From assembly GCA_028622995.1 (NCBI GenBank), contig JAJQJQ010000002.1, forward strand, positions 1,860,001-1,924,000: 64,000 bases of DNA, in the 5' to 3' direction. This DNA is from Panagrolaimus kolymaensis. Taxonomy: Eukaryota > Nematoda > Chromadorea > Rhabditida > Panagrolaimidae. The notes beneath the pieces were generated by a model. That model saw only the letters and a program-made list of their open reading frames with translations, was not told the DNA's origin and made no database searches. A program made the translations under genes and the position numbers. Positions 12,841 to 25,100 of this stretch are shown here, piece after piece (position 1 is the stretch's first letter; every line of letters begins with the position of its first letter).

Positions 12841-14614
12841 TTTCTTTTTTTTTTAAATGAAAATAAATATTTCGATTGAAGTTGAGGACGTTCTGTTTAG
12901 AATGGTAGCTGAATGGCTGCTATTAAAATACATTACTTAAAGTAATTTAGTCGCTCGGCTAGATTTAAATTTTTGCGGATTGAAAAATTTGTTTTTTTCT
13001 TTTTTTTTTAAATAAAAATAAATATTTAGATTGAAGTTGAGGACGTTCTGTTTAGAATGGTAGCTGAATGGCTGCTATTAAAATACATTACTTAAAGTAA
13101 TTTAGTCGCTCGGCTAGATTTAAATTTTTGCGGATTGAAAAATTTGTTTTTTTCTTTTTTTTTTAAATAAAAATAAATATTTAGATTGAAGTTGAGGACG
13201 TTCTGTTTAGAATGGTAGCTGAATGGCTGCTATTAAAATACATTACTCAAAGTAATTTAGTCGCTCGGCTAGATTTAAATTTTTGCGGATTGAAAAATTT
13301 GTTTTTTTCTTTTTTTTTTTAAATAAAAATAAATATTTCGATTGAAGTTGAGGACGTTCTGTTTAGAATGGTAGCTGAATGGCTGCTATTAAAATACATT
13401 ACTTAAAGTAATTTAGTCGCTCGGCTAGATTTAAATTTTTGCGGATTGAAAAATTTGTTTTTTTCTTTTTTTTTTAAAACATAAATTTCGATTGAAGTTG
13501 AGGACGTTCTGTTTAGAATGGTAGCTGAATGGCTGCTATTAAAATACATTACTTAAAGTAATTTAGTCGCTCGGCTAGATTTAAATTTTTGCGGATTGAA
13601 AAATTTGTTTTTTTCTTTTTTTTTTAAATAAAAATAAATATTTAGATTGAAGTTGAGGACGTTCTGTTTAGAATGGTAGCTGAATGGCTGCTATTAAAAT
13701 ACATTACTCAAAGTAATTTAGTCGCTCTGCTAGATTTAAATTTTTTAGGATTGAAAAATTTGTTTTTTCATTTTTTTATAAAACATAAATTTCGATTGAA
13801 GTTGAGGACCTTCTGTTTAGAATGGTAGCTGAATGTCTGCTATTAAAATACATTACTTAAAGTAATTTAGTCGCTCGGCTAGATTTAAATTTTTGCGAAT
13901 TGAAAAATTTGTTTTTTCATTTTTTTATAAAACATAAATTTCGATTGAAGTTGAGAACGTTCTGTTTAGAATGGTAGCTGAATGGCTGCTATTAAAATAC
14001 ATTACTTAAAGTAATTTAGTCGCTCGGCTAGATTTAAATTTTTGCGGATTGAAAAATTTGTTTTTTTCTTTTTTTTTTAAATAAAAATAAATATTTAGAT
14101 TGAAGTTGAGGACGTTCTGTTTAGAATGGTAGCTGAATGGCTGCTATTAAAATACATTACTCAAAGTAATTTAGTCGCTCGGCTAGATTTAAATTTTTGC
14201 GGATTGAAAAATTTGTTTTTTCATTTTTTTATAAAACATAAATTTCGATTGAAGTTGAGGACGTTCTGTTTAGAATGGTAGCTGAATGGCTGCTATTAAA
14301 ATACATTACTCAAAGTAATTTAGTCGCTCGGCTAGATTTAAATTTTTGCGGATTGAAAAATTTGTTTTTTCATTTTTTTATAAAACATAAATTTCGATTG
14401 AAGTTGAGGACGTTCTGTTTAGAATGGTAGCTGAATGGCTGCTATTAAAATACATTACTTAAAGTAATTTAGTCGCTCGGCTAGATTTAAATTTTTGCGG
14501 ATTGAAAAATTTGTTTTTTTCTTTTTTTTTTAAATAAAAATAAATATTTAGATTGAAGTTGAGGACGTTCTGTTTAGAATGGTAGCTGAATGGCTGCTAT
14601 TAAAATACATTACT
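12841..14614 (+). repeat. Dispersed ~1.77 kb duplicate of 8111-9884 (offset 4730 bp)
   Basis: This stretch matches 8111-9884 at a constant offset of 4730 bp, including the AAATGAAAATAAAT linker, a hybrid linker, the CTCTGC/AGGATTG unit, GACCTTC, GAATGTCTGC and the pattern of T or C at each core dyad. The match ends at 9885 (C) against 14615 (T). The copy therefore spans more than eleven monomers and the arrangement is not simply adjacent tandem duplication. Confidence 0.8.
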
Positions 14615-16242
14615 TAAAGTAATTTAGTCGCTCGGCTAGATTTAAATTTTTGCGGATTGAAAAATTTGTTTTTTTCTTTTTTTTTTAAATAAAAATAAAT
14701 ATTTAGATTGAAGTTGAGGACGTTCTGTTTAGAATGGTAGCTGAATGGCTGCTATTAAAATACATTACTCAAAGTAATTTAGTCGCTCGGCTAGATTTAA
14801 ATTTTTGCGGATTGAAAAATTTGTTTTTTCATTTTTTTATAAAACATAAATTTCGATTGAAGTTGAGGACGTTCTGTTTAGAATGGTAGCTGAATGGCTG
14901 CTATTAAAATACATTACTCAAAGTAATTTAGTCGCTCGGCTAGATTTAAATTTTTGCGGATTGAAAAATTTGTTTTTTTCTTTTTTTTTTAAATAAAAAT
15001 AAATATTTAGATTGAAGTTGAGGACGTTCTGTTTAGAATGGTAGCTGAATGGCTGCTATTAAAATACATTACTTAAAGTAATTTAGTCGCTCGGCTAGAT
15101 TTAAATTTTTGCGGATTGAAAAATTTGTTTTTTTCTTTTTTTTTTAAATAAAAATAAATATTTAGATTGAAGTTGAGGACGTTCTGTTTAGAATGGTAGC
15201 TGAATGGCTGCTATTAAAATACATTACTTAAAGTAATTTAGTCGCTCGGCTAGATTTAAATTTTTGCGGATTGAAAAATTTGTTTTTTTCTTTTTTTTTT
15301 AAATAAAAATAAATATTTAGATTGAAGTTGAGGACGTTCTGTTTAGAATGGTAGCTGAATGGCTGCTATTAAAATACATTACTCAAAGTAATTTAGTCGC
15401 TCGGCTAGATTTAAATTTTTGCGGATTGAAAAATTTGTTTTTTCATTTTTTTATAAAACATAAATTTCGATTGAAGTTGAGGACGTTCTGTTTAGAATGG
15501 TAGCTGAATGGCTGCTATTAAAATACATTACTCAAAGTAATTTAGTCGCTCGGCTAGATTTAAATTTTTGCGGATTGAAAAATTTGTTTTTTTCTTTTTT
15601 TTTTAAATGAAAATAAATATTTCGATTGAAGTTGAGGACGTTCTGTTTAGAATGGTAGCTGAATGGCTGCTATTAAAATACATTACTCAAAGTAATTTAG
15701 TCGCTCGGCTAGATTTAAATTTTTTAGTATTGAAAAATTTGTTTTTTTCTTTTTTTTTTAAATGAAAATAAATATTTCGATTGAAGTTGAGGACGTTCTG
15801 TTTAGAATGGTAGCTGAATGGCTGCTATTAAAATACATTACTCAAAGTAATTTAGTCGCTCGGCTAGATTTAAATTTTTGCGGATTGAAAAATTTGTTTT
15901 TTTCTTTTTTTTTTAAATGAAAATAAATATTTCGATTGAAGTTGAGGACGTTCTGTTTAGAATGGTAGCTGAATGGCTGCTATTAAAATACATTACTCAA
16001 AGTAATTTAGTCGCTCGGCTAGATTTAAATTTTTTAGTATTGAAAAATTTGTTTTTTTCTTTTTTTTTTAAATGAAAATAAATATTTCGATTGAAGTTGA
16101 GGACGTTCTGTTTAGAATGGTAGCTGAATGGCTGCTATTAAAATACATTACTCAAAGTAATTTAGTCGCTCGGCTAGATTTAAATTTTTGCGGATTGAAA
16201 AATTTGTTTTTTTCTTTTTTTTTTAAATAAAAATAAATATTT

Positions 16243-17448
16243 AGATTGAAGTTGAGGACGTTCTGTTTAGAATGGTAGCTGAATGGCTGCTATTAAAATA
16301 CATTACTCAAAGTAATTTAGTCGCTCGGCTAGATTTAAATTTTTGCGGATTGAAAAATTTGTTTTTTCATTTTTTTATAAAACATAAATTTCGATTGAAG
16401 TTGAGGACGTTCTGTTTAGAATGGTAGCTGAATGGCTGCTATTAAAATACATTACTCAAAGTAATTTAGTCGCTCGGCTAGATTTAAATTTTTGCGGATT
16501 GAAAAATTTGTTTTTTCATTTTTTTATAAAACATAAATTTCGATTGAAGTTGAGAACGTTCTGTTTAGAATGGTAGCTGAATGGCTGCTATTAAAATACA
16601 TTACTTAAAGTAATTTAGTCGCTCGGCTAGATTTAAATTTTTGCGGATTGAAAAATTTGTTTTTTTCTTTTTTTTTTAAAACATAAATTTCGATTGAAGT
16701 TGAGGACGTTCTGTTTAGAATGGTAGCTGAATGGCTGCTATTAAAATACATTACTTAAAGTAATTTAGTCGCTCGGCTAGATTTAAATTTTTGCGGATTG
16801 AAAAATTTGTTTTTTTCTTTTTTTTTTAAATAAAAATAAATATTTAGATTGAAGTTGAGGACGTTCTGTTTAGAATGGTAGCTGAATGGCTGCTATTAAA
16901 ATACATTACTCAAAGTAATTTAGTCGCTCGGCTAGATTTAAATTTTTGCGGATTGAAAAATTTGTTTTTTCATTTTTTTATAAAACATAAATTTCGATTG
17001 AAGTTGAGGACGTTCTGTTTAGAATGGTAGCTGAATGGCTGCTATTAAAATACATTACTCAAAGTAATTTAGTCGCTCGGCTAGATTTAAATTTTTGCGG
17101 ATTGAAAAATTTGTTTTTTCATTTTTTTATAAAACATAAATTTCGATTGAAGTTGAGAACGTTCTGTTTAGAATGGTAGCTGAATGGCTGCTATTAAAAT
17201 ACATTACTTAAAGTAATTTAGTCGCTCGGCTAGATTTAAATTTTTGCGGATTGAAAAATTTGTTTTTTTCTTTTTTTTTTAAAACATAAATTTCGATTGA
17301 AGTTGAGGACGTTCTGTTTAGAATGGTAGCTGAATGGCTGCTATTAAAATACATTACTTAAAGTAATTTAGTCGCTCGGCTAGATTTAAATTTTTGCGGA
17401 TTGAAAAATTTGTTTTTTTCTTTTTTTTTTAAATAAAAATAAATATTT
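16243..17448 (+). repeat. Higher-order repeat, 4-mer of 603 bp, two copies
   Basis: The TTAG linker A lies at 16243, 16846 and 17449, two intervals of 603 bp (155 + 149 + 149 + 150). Each copy has the same order: C-core, C-core, GAGAACG with T-core followed by a hybrid linker, then T-core. I noticed no difference between the copies. Confidence 0.82.
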
Positions 17449-18516
17449 AGATTGAAGTTGAGGACGTTCTGTTTAGAATGGTAGCTGAATGGCTGCTATT
17501 AAAATACATTACTTAAAGTAATTTAGTCGCTCGGCTAGATTTAAATTTTTGCGGATTGAAAAATTTGTTTTTTTCTTTTTTTTTTAAATAAAAATAAATA
17601 TTTAGATTGAAGTTGAGGACGTTCTGTTTAGAATGGTAGCTGAATGGCTGCTATTAAAATACATTACTTAAAGTAATTTAGTCGCTCGGCTAGATTTAAA
17701 TTTTTGCGGATTGAAAAATTTGTTTTTTTCTTTTTTTTTTAAATAAAAATAAATATTTAGATTGAAGTTGAGGACGTTCTGTTTAGAATGGTAGCTGAAT
17801 GGCTGCTATTAAAATACATTACTCAAAGTAATTTAGTCGCTCAGCTAGATTTAAATTTTTGCGGATTGAAAAATTTGTTTTTTCATTTTTTTATAAAACA
17901 TAAATTTCGATTGAAGTTGAGGACGTTCTGTTTAGAATGGTAGCTGAATGGCTGCTATTAAAATACATTACTCAAAGTAATTTAGTCGCTCGGCTAGATT
18001 TAAATTTTTGCGGATTGAAAAATTTGTTTTTTCATTTTTTTATAAAACATAAATTTCGATTGAAGTTGAGGACGTTCTGTTTAGAATGGTAGCTGAATGG
18101 CTGCTATTAAAATACATTACTTAAAGTAATTTAGTCGCTCGGCTAGATTTAAATTTTTGCGGATTGAAAAATTTGTTTTTTTCTTTTTTTTTTAAATAAA
18201 AATAAATATTTAGATTGAAGTTGAGGACGTTCTGTTTAGAATGGTAGCTGAATGGCTGCTATTAAAATACATTACTTAAAGTAATTTAGTCGCTCGGCTA
18301 GATTTAAATTTTTGCGGATTGAAAAATTTGTTTTTTTCTTTTTTTTTTAAATAAAAATAAATATTTAGATTGAAGTTGAGGACGTTCTGTTTAGAATGGT
18401 AGCTGAATGGCTGCTATTAAAATACATTACTCAAAGTAATTTAGTCGCTCGGCTAGATTTAAATTTTTGCGGATTGAAAAATTTGTTTTTTCATTTTTTT
18501 ATAAAACATAAATTTC

Positions 18517-21500
18517 GATTGAAGTTGAGGACGTTCTGTTTAGAATGGTAGCTGAATGGCTGCTATTAAAATACATTACTCAAAGTAATTTAGTCGCTCG
18601 GCTAGATTTAAATTTTTGCGGATTGAAAAATTTGTTTTTTCATTTTTTTATAAAACATAAATTTCGATTGAAGTTGAGGACGTTCTGTTTAGAATGGTAG
18701 CTGAATGGCTGCTATTAAAATACATTACTTAAAGTAATTTAGTCGCTCGGCTAGATTTAAATTTTTGCGGATTGAAAAATTTGTTTTTTCATTTTTTTAT
18801 AAAACATAAATTTCGATTGAAGTTGAGAACGTTCTGTTTAGAATGGTAGCTGAATGGCTGCTATTAAAATACATTACTTAAAGTAATTTAGTCGCTCGGC
18901 TAGATTTAAATTTTTGCGGATTGAAAAATTTGTTTTTTCATTTTTTTATAAAACATAAATTTCGATTGAAGTTGAGAACGTTCTGTTTAGAATGGTAGCT
19001 GAATGGCTGCTATTAAAATACATTACTCAAAGTAATTTAGTCGCTCGGCTAGATTTAAATTTTTGCGGATTGAAAAATTTGTTTTTTCATTTTTTTATAA
19101 AACATAAATTTCGATTGAAGTTGAGAACGTTCTGTTTAGAATGGTAGCTGAATGGCTGCTATTAAAATACATTACTCAAAGTAATTTAGTCGCTCGGCTA
19201 GATTTAAATTTTTGCGGATTGAAAAATTTGTTTTTTCATTTTTTTATAAAACATAAATTTCGATTGAAGTTGAGGACGTTCTGTTTAGAATGGTAGCTGA
19301 ATGGCTGCTATTAAAATACATTACTTAAAGTAATTTAGTGGCTCGGCTAGATTTAAATTTTTGCGGATTGAAAAATTTGTTTTTTTCTTTTTTTTTTAAA
19401 TAAAAATAAATATTTAGATTGAAGTTGAGGACGTTCTGTTTAGAATGGTAGCTGAATGGCTGCTATTAAAATACATTACTTAAAGTAATTTAGTCGCTCG
19501 GCTAGATTTAAATTTTTGCGGATTGAAAAATTTGTTTTTTTCTTTTTTTTTTAAATAAAAATAAATATTTAGATTGAAGTTGAGGACGTTCTGTTTAGAA
19601 TGGTAGCTGAATGGCTGCTATTAAAATACATTACTCAAAGTAATTTAGTCGCTCGGCTAGATTTAAATTTTTGCGGATTGAAAAATTTGTTTTTTCATTT
19701 TTTTATAAAACATAAATTTCGATTGAAGTTGAGGACGTTCTGTTTAGAATGGTAGCTGAATGGCTGCTATTAAAATACATTACTCAAAGTAATTTAGTCG
19801 CTCGGCTAGATTTAAATTTTTGCGGATTGAAAAATTTGTTTTTTCATTTTTTTATAAAACATAAATTTCGATTGAAGTTGAGAACGTTCTGTTTAGAATG
19901 GTAGCTGAATGGCTGCTATTAAAATACATTACTCAAAGTAATTTAGTCGCTCGGCTAGATTTAAATTTTTGCGGATTGAAAAATTTGTTTTTTCATTTTT
20001 TTATAAAACATAAATTTCGATTGAAGTTGAGGACGTTCTGTTTAGAATGGTAGCTGAATGGCTGCTATTAAAATACATTACTTAAAGTAATTTAGTGGCT
20101 CGGCTAGATTTAAATTTTTGCGGATTGAAAAATTTGTTTTTTTCTTTTTTTTTTAAATAAAAATAAATATTTAGATTGAAGTTGAGGACGTTCTGTTTAG
20201 AATGGTAGCTGAATGGCTGCTATTAAAATACATTACTTAAAGTAATTTAGTCGCTCGGCTAGATTTAAATTTTTGCGGATTGAAAAATTTGTTTTTTTCT
20301 TTTTTTTTTAAATAAAAATAAATATTTAGATTGAAGTTGAGGACGTTCTGTTTAGAATGGTAGCTGAATGGCTGCTATTAAAATACATTACTCAAAGTAA
20401 TTTAGTCGCTCGGCTAGATTTAAATTTTTGCGGATTGAAAAATTTGTTTTTTCATTTTTTTATAAAACATAAATTTCGATTGAAGTTGAGGACGTTCTGT
20501 TTAGAATGGTAGCTGAATGGCTGCTATTAAAATACATTACTTAAAGTAATTTAGTCGCTCGGCTAGATTTAAATTTTTGCGGATTGAAAAATTTGTTTTT
20601 TCATTTTTTTATAAAACATAAATTTCGATTGAAGTTGAGAACGTTCTGTTTAGAATGGTAGCTGAATGGCTGCTATTAAAATACATTACTTAAAGTAATT
20701 TAGTCGCTCGGCTAGATTTAAATTTTTGCGGATTGAAAAATTTGTTTTTTCATTTTTTTATAAAACATAAATTTCGATTGAAGTTGAGAACGTTCTGTTT
20801 AGAATGGTAGCTGAATGGCTGCTATTAAAATACATTACTCAAAGTAATTTAGTCGCTCGGCTAGATTTAAATTTTTGCGGATTGAAAAATTTGTTTTTTC
20901 ATTTTTTTATAAAACATAAATTTCGATTGAAGTTGAGAACGTTCTGTTTAGAATGGTAGCTGAATGGCTGCTATTAAAATACATTACTCAAAGTAATTTA
21001 GTCGCTCGGCTAGATTTAAATTTTTGCGGATTGAAAAATTTGTTTTTTCATTTTTTTATAAAACATAAATTTCGATTGAAGTTGAGGACGTTCTGTTTAG
21101 AATGGTAGCTGAATGGCTGCTATTAAAATACATTACTTAAAGTAATTTAGTGGCTCGGCTAGATTTAAATTTTTGCGGATTGAAAAATTTGTTTTTTTCT
21201 TTTTTTTTTAAATAAAAATAAATATTTAGATTGAAGTTGAGGACGTTCTGTTTAGAATGGTAGCTGAATGGCTGCTATTAAAATACATTACTTAAAGTAA
21301 TTTAGTCGCTCGGCTAGATTTAAATTTTTGCGGATTGAAAAATTTGTTTTTTTCTTTTTTTTTTAAATAAAAATAAATATTTAGATTGAAGTTGAGGACG
21401 TTCTGTTTAGAATGGTAGCTGAATGGCTGCTATTAAAATACATTACTCAAAGTAATTTAGTCGCTCGGCTAGATTTAAATTTTTGCGGATTGAAAAATTT

Positions 21501-22140
21501 GTTTTTTCATTTTTTTATAAAACATAAATTTCGATTGAAGTTGAGGACGTTCTGTTTAGAATGGTAGCTGAATGGCTGCTATTAAAATACATTACTCAAA
21601 GTAATTTAGTCGCTCGGCTAGATTTAAATTTTTGCGGATTGAAAAATTTGTTTTTTCATTTTTTTATAAAACATAAATTTCGATTGAAGTTGAGAACGTT
21701 CTGTTTAGAATGGTAGCTGAATGGCTGCTATTAAAATACATTACTCAAAGTAATTTAGTCGCTCGGCTAGATTTAAATTTTTGCGGATTGAAAAATTTGT
21801 TTTTTCATTTTTTTATAAAACATAAATTTCGATTGAAGTTGAGGACGTTCTGTTTAGAATGGTAGCTGAATGGCTGCTATTAAAATACATTACTTAAAGT
21901 AATTTAGTGGCTCGGCTAGATTTAAATTTTTGCGGATTGAAAAATTTGTTTTTTTCTTTTTTTTTTAAATAAAAATAAATATTTAGATTGAAGTTGAGGA
22001 CGTTCTGTTTAGAATGGTAGCTGAATGGCTGCTATTAAAATACATTACTTAAAGTAATTTAGTCGCTCGGCTAGATTTAAATTTTTGCGGATTGAAAAAT
22101 TTGTTTTTTTCTTTTTTTTTTAAATAAAAATAAATATTTA
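18517..22140 (+). repeat. Higher-order repeat, 12-mer of 1812 bp, two adjacent copies
   Basis: The copies are 18517-20328 and 20329-22140. The marker GTGGCTCGG (C to G) is at 19340 and 20097 in copy 1 and at 21152 and 21909 in copy 2, both offset by 1812 bp. All twelve core T/C states and the GAGAACG positions also agree. 1812 equals four 155 bp and eight 149 bp units. Inside each copy the 757 bp spacing is a nested 5-mer, and later markers at 22517, 23903 and 24511 give 608 bp spacings (a 4-mer, 155+155+149+149) and one 1386 bp gap. This is the cleanest adjacent segmental duplication in the window. Confidence 0.88.
19124..19133. other. AGAACGTTCT perfect 10-bp palindrome variant
   Basis: In a subset of domain A units GAGGACGTTCT becomes GAGAACGTTCT, completing a perfect 10-bp palindrome with a central CpG. 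The usual form has only the ACGT centre. The variant appears from the start of the window to about 21.7 kb and not in domains B or C. Confidence 0.6.
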
Positions 22141-25100
22141 GATTGAAGTTGAGGACGTTCTGTTTAGAATGGTAGCTGAATGGCTGCTATTAAAATACAT
22201 TACTCAAAGTAATTTAGTCGCTCGGCTAGATTTAAATTTTTGCGGATTGAAAAATTTGTTTTTTCATTTTTTTATAAAACATAAATTTCGATTGAAGTTG
22301 AGGACGTTCTGTTTAGAATGGTAGCTGAATGGCTGCTATTAAAATACATTACTCAAAGTAATTTAGTCGCTCGGCTAGATTTAAATTTTTTCGGATTGAA
22401 AAATTTGTTTTTTCATTTTTTTATAAAACATAAATTTCGATTGAAGTTGAGGACCTTCTGTTTAGAATGGTAGCTGAATGGCTGCTATTAAAATACATTA
22501 CTTAAAGTAATTTAGTGGCTCGGCTAGATTTAAATTTTTGCGGATTGAAAAATTTGTTTTTTTCTTTTTTTTTTAAATAAAAATAAATATTTAGATTGAA
22601 GTTGAGGACGTTCTGTTTAGAATGGTAGCTGAATGGCTGCTATTAAAATACATTACTTAAAGTAATTTAGTCGCTCGGCTAGATTTAAATTTTTGCGGAT
22701 TGAAAAATTTGTTTTTTTCTTTTTTTTTTAAATAAAAATAAATATTTAGATTGAAGTTGAGGACGTTCTGTTTAGAATGGTAGCTGAATGGCTGCTATTA
22801 AAATACATTACTCAAAGTAATTTAGTCGCTCGGCTAGATTTAAATTTTTGCGGATTGAAAAATTTGTTTTTTTCTTTTTTTTTTTAAATAAAAATAAATA
22901 TTTCGATTGAAGTTGAGGACGTTCTGTTTAGAATGGTAGCTGAATGGCTGCTATTAAAATACATTACTCAAAGTAATTTAGTCGCTCGGCTAGATTTAAA
23001 TTTTTGCGGATTGAAAAATTTGTTTTTTTCTTTTTTTTTTAAATAAAAATAAATATTTAGATTGAAGTTGAGGACGTTCTGTTTAGAATGGTAGCTGAAT
23101 GGCTGCTATTAAAATACATTACTCAAAGTAATTTAGTCGCTCGGCTAGATTTAAATTTTTGCGGATTGAAAAATTTGTTTTTTTCTTTTTTTTTTTAAAT
23201 AAAAATAAATATTTCGATTGAAGTTGAGGACGTTCTGTTTAGAATGGTAGCTGAATGGCTGCTATTAAAATACATTACTCAAAGTAATTTAGTCGCTCGG
23301 CTAGATTTAAATTTTTGCGGATTGAAAAATTTGTTTTTTCATTTTTTTATAAAACATAAATTTCGATTGAAGTTGAGGACGTTCTGTTTAGAATGGTAGC
23401 TGAATGGCTGCTATTAAAATACATTACTTAAAGTAATTTAGTCGCTCGGCTAGATTTAAATTTTTGCGGATTGAAAAATTTGTTTTTTTCTTTTTTTTTT
23501 AAATAAAAATAAATATTTAGATTGAAGTTGAGGACGTTCTGTTTAGAATGGTAGCTGAATGGCTGCTATTAAAATACATTACTCAAAGTAATTTAGTCGC
23601 TCGGCTAGATTTAAATTTTTGCGGATTGAAAAATTTGTTTTTTTCTTTTTTTTTTTAAATAAAAATAAATATTTCGATTGAAGTTGAGGACGTTCTGTTT
23701 AGAATGGTAGCTGAATGGCTGCTATTAAAATACATTACTCAAAGTAATTTAGTCGCTCGGCTAGATTTAAATTTTTGCGGATTGAAAAATTTGTTTTTTC
23801 ATTTTTTTATAAAACATAAATTTCGATTGAAGTTGAGGACGTTCTGTTTAGAATGGTAGCTGAATGGCTGCTATTAAAATACATTACTTAAAGTAATTTA
23901 GTGGCTCGGCTAGATTTAAATTTTTGCGGATTGAAAAATTTGTTTTTTTCTTTTTTTTTTAAATAAAAATAAATATTTAGATTGAAGTTGAGGACGTTCT
24001 GTTTAGAATGGTAGCTGAATGGCTGCTATTAAAATACATTACTTAAAGTAATTTAGTCGCTCGGCTAGATTTAAATTTTTGCGGATTGAAAAATTTGTTT
24101 TTTTCTTTTTTTTTTAAATAAAAATAAATATTTAGATTGAAGTTGAGGACGTTCTGTTTAGAATGGTAGCTGAATGGCTGCTATTAAAATACATTACTCA
24201 AAGTAATTTAGTCGCTCGGCTAGATTTAAATTTTTGCGGATTGAAAAATTTGTTTTTTCATTTTTTTATAAAACATAAATTTCGATTGAAGTTGAGGACG
24301 TTCTGTTTAGAATGGTAGCTGAATGGCTGCTATTAAAATACATTACTCAAAGTAATTTAGTCGCTCGGCTAGATTTAAATTTTTGCGGATTGAAAAATTT
24401 GTTTTTTCATTTTTTTATAAAACATAAATTTCGATTGAAGTTGAGGACGTTCTGTTTAGAATGGTAGCTGAATGGCTGCTATTAAAATACATTACTTAAA
24501 GTAATTTAGTGGCTCGGCTAGATTTAAATTTTTGCGGATTGAAAAATTTGTTTTTTTCTTTTTTTTTTAAATAAAAATAAATATTTAGATTGAAGTTGAG
24601 GACGTTCTGTTTAGAATGGTAGCTGAATGGCTGCTATTAAAATACATTACTTAAAGTAATTTAGTCGCTCGGCTAGATTTAAATTTTTGCGGATTGAAAA
24701 ATTTGTTTTTTTCTTTTTTTTTTAAATAAAAATAAATATTTAGATTGAAGTTGAGGACGTTCTGTTTAGAATGGTAGCTGAATGGCTGCTATTAAAATAC
24801 ATTACTCAAAGTAATTTAGTCGCTCGGCTAGATTTAAATTTTTGCGGATTGAAAAATTTGTTTTTTTCTTTTTTTTTTTAAATAAAAATAAATATTTCGA
24901 TTGAAGTTGAGGACGTTCTGTTTAGAATGGTAGCTGAATGGCTGCTATTAAAATACATTACTCAAAGTAATTTAGTCGCTCGGCTAGATTTAAATTTTTG
25001 CGGATTGAAAAATTTGTTTTTTTCTTTTTTTTTTAAATAAAAATAAATATTTAGATTGAAGTTGAGGACGTTCTGTTTAGAATGGTAGCTGAATGGCTGC

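Larger units (their letters stand above)
1..25062 (+). repeat. Domain A: mixed array with L-AG, S, H and some L-CG units
   Basis: This left block contains every TTTAG-ending unit and every hybrid unit. The core T/C site is mixed: CTTAAAG predominates in the first 3.7 kb, then CTTAAAG and CTCAAAG units alternate. Other variants found only here are GAGAACGTTC (instead of GAGGACGTTC), CTCTGCTAG, GCGAATTG, GAGGACCTTC, the AAATGAAAATAAAT linker and GTGGCTCGG. There is no gene or non-satellite insertion. Its right edge is set by the last TTAG linker; the last CTTAAAG unit before domain B is slightly earlier, near 24.65 kb. Confidence 0.85.
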
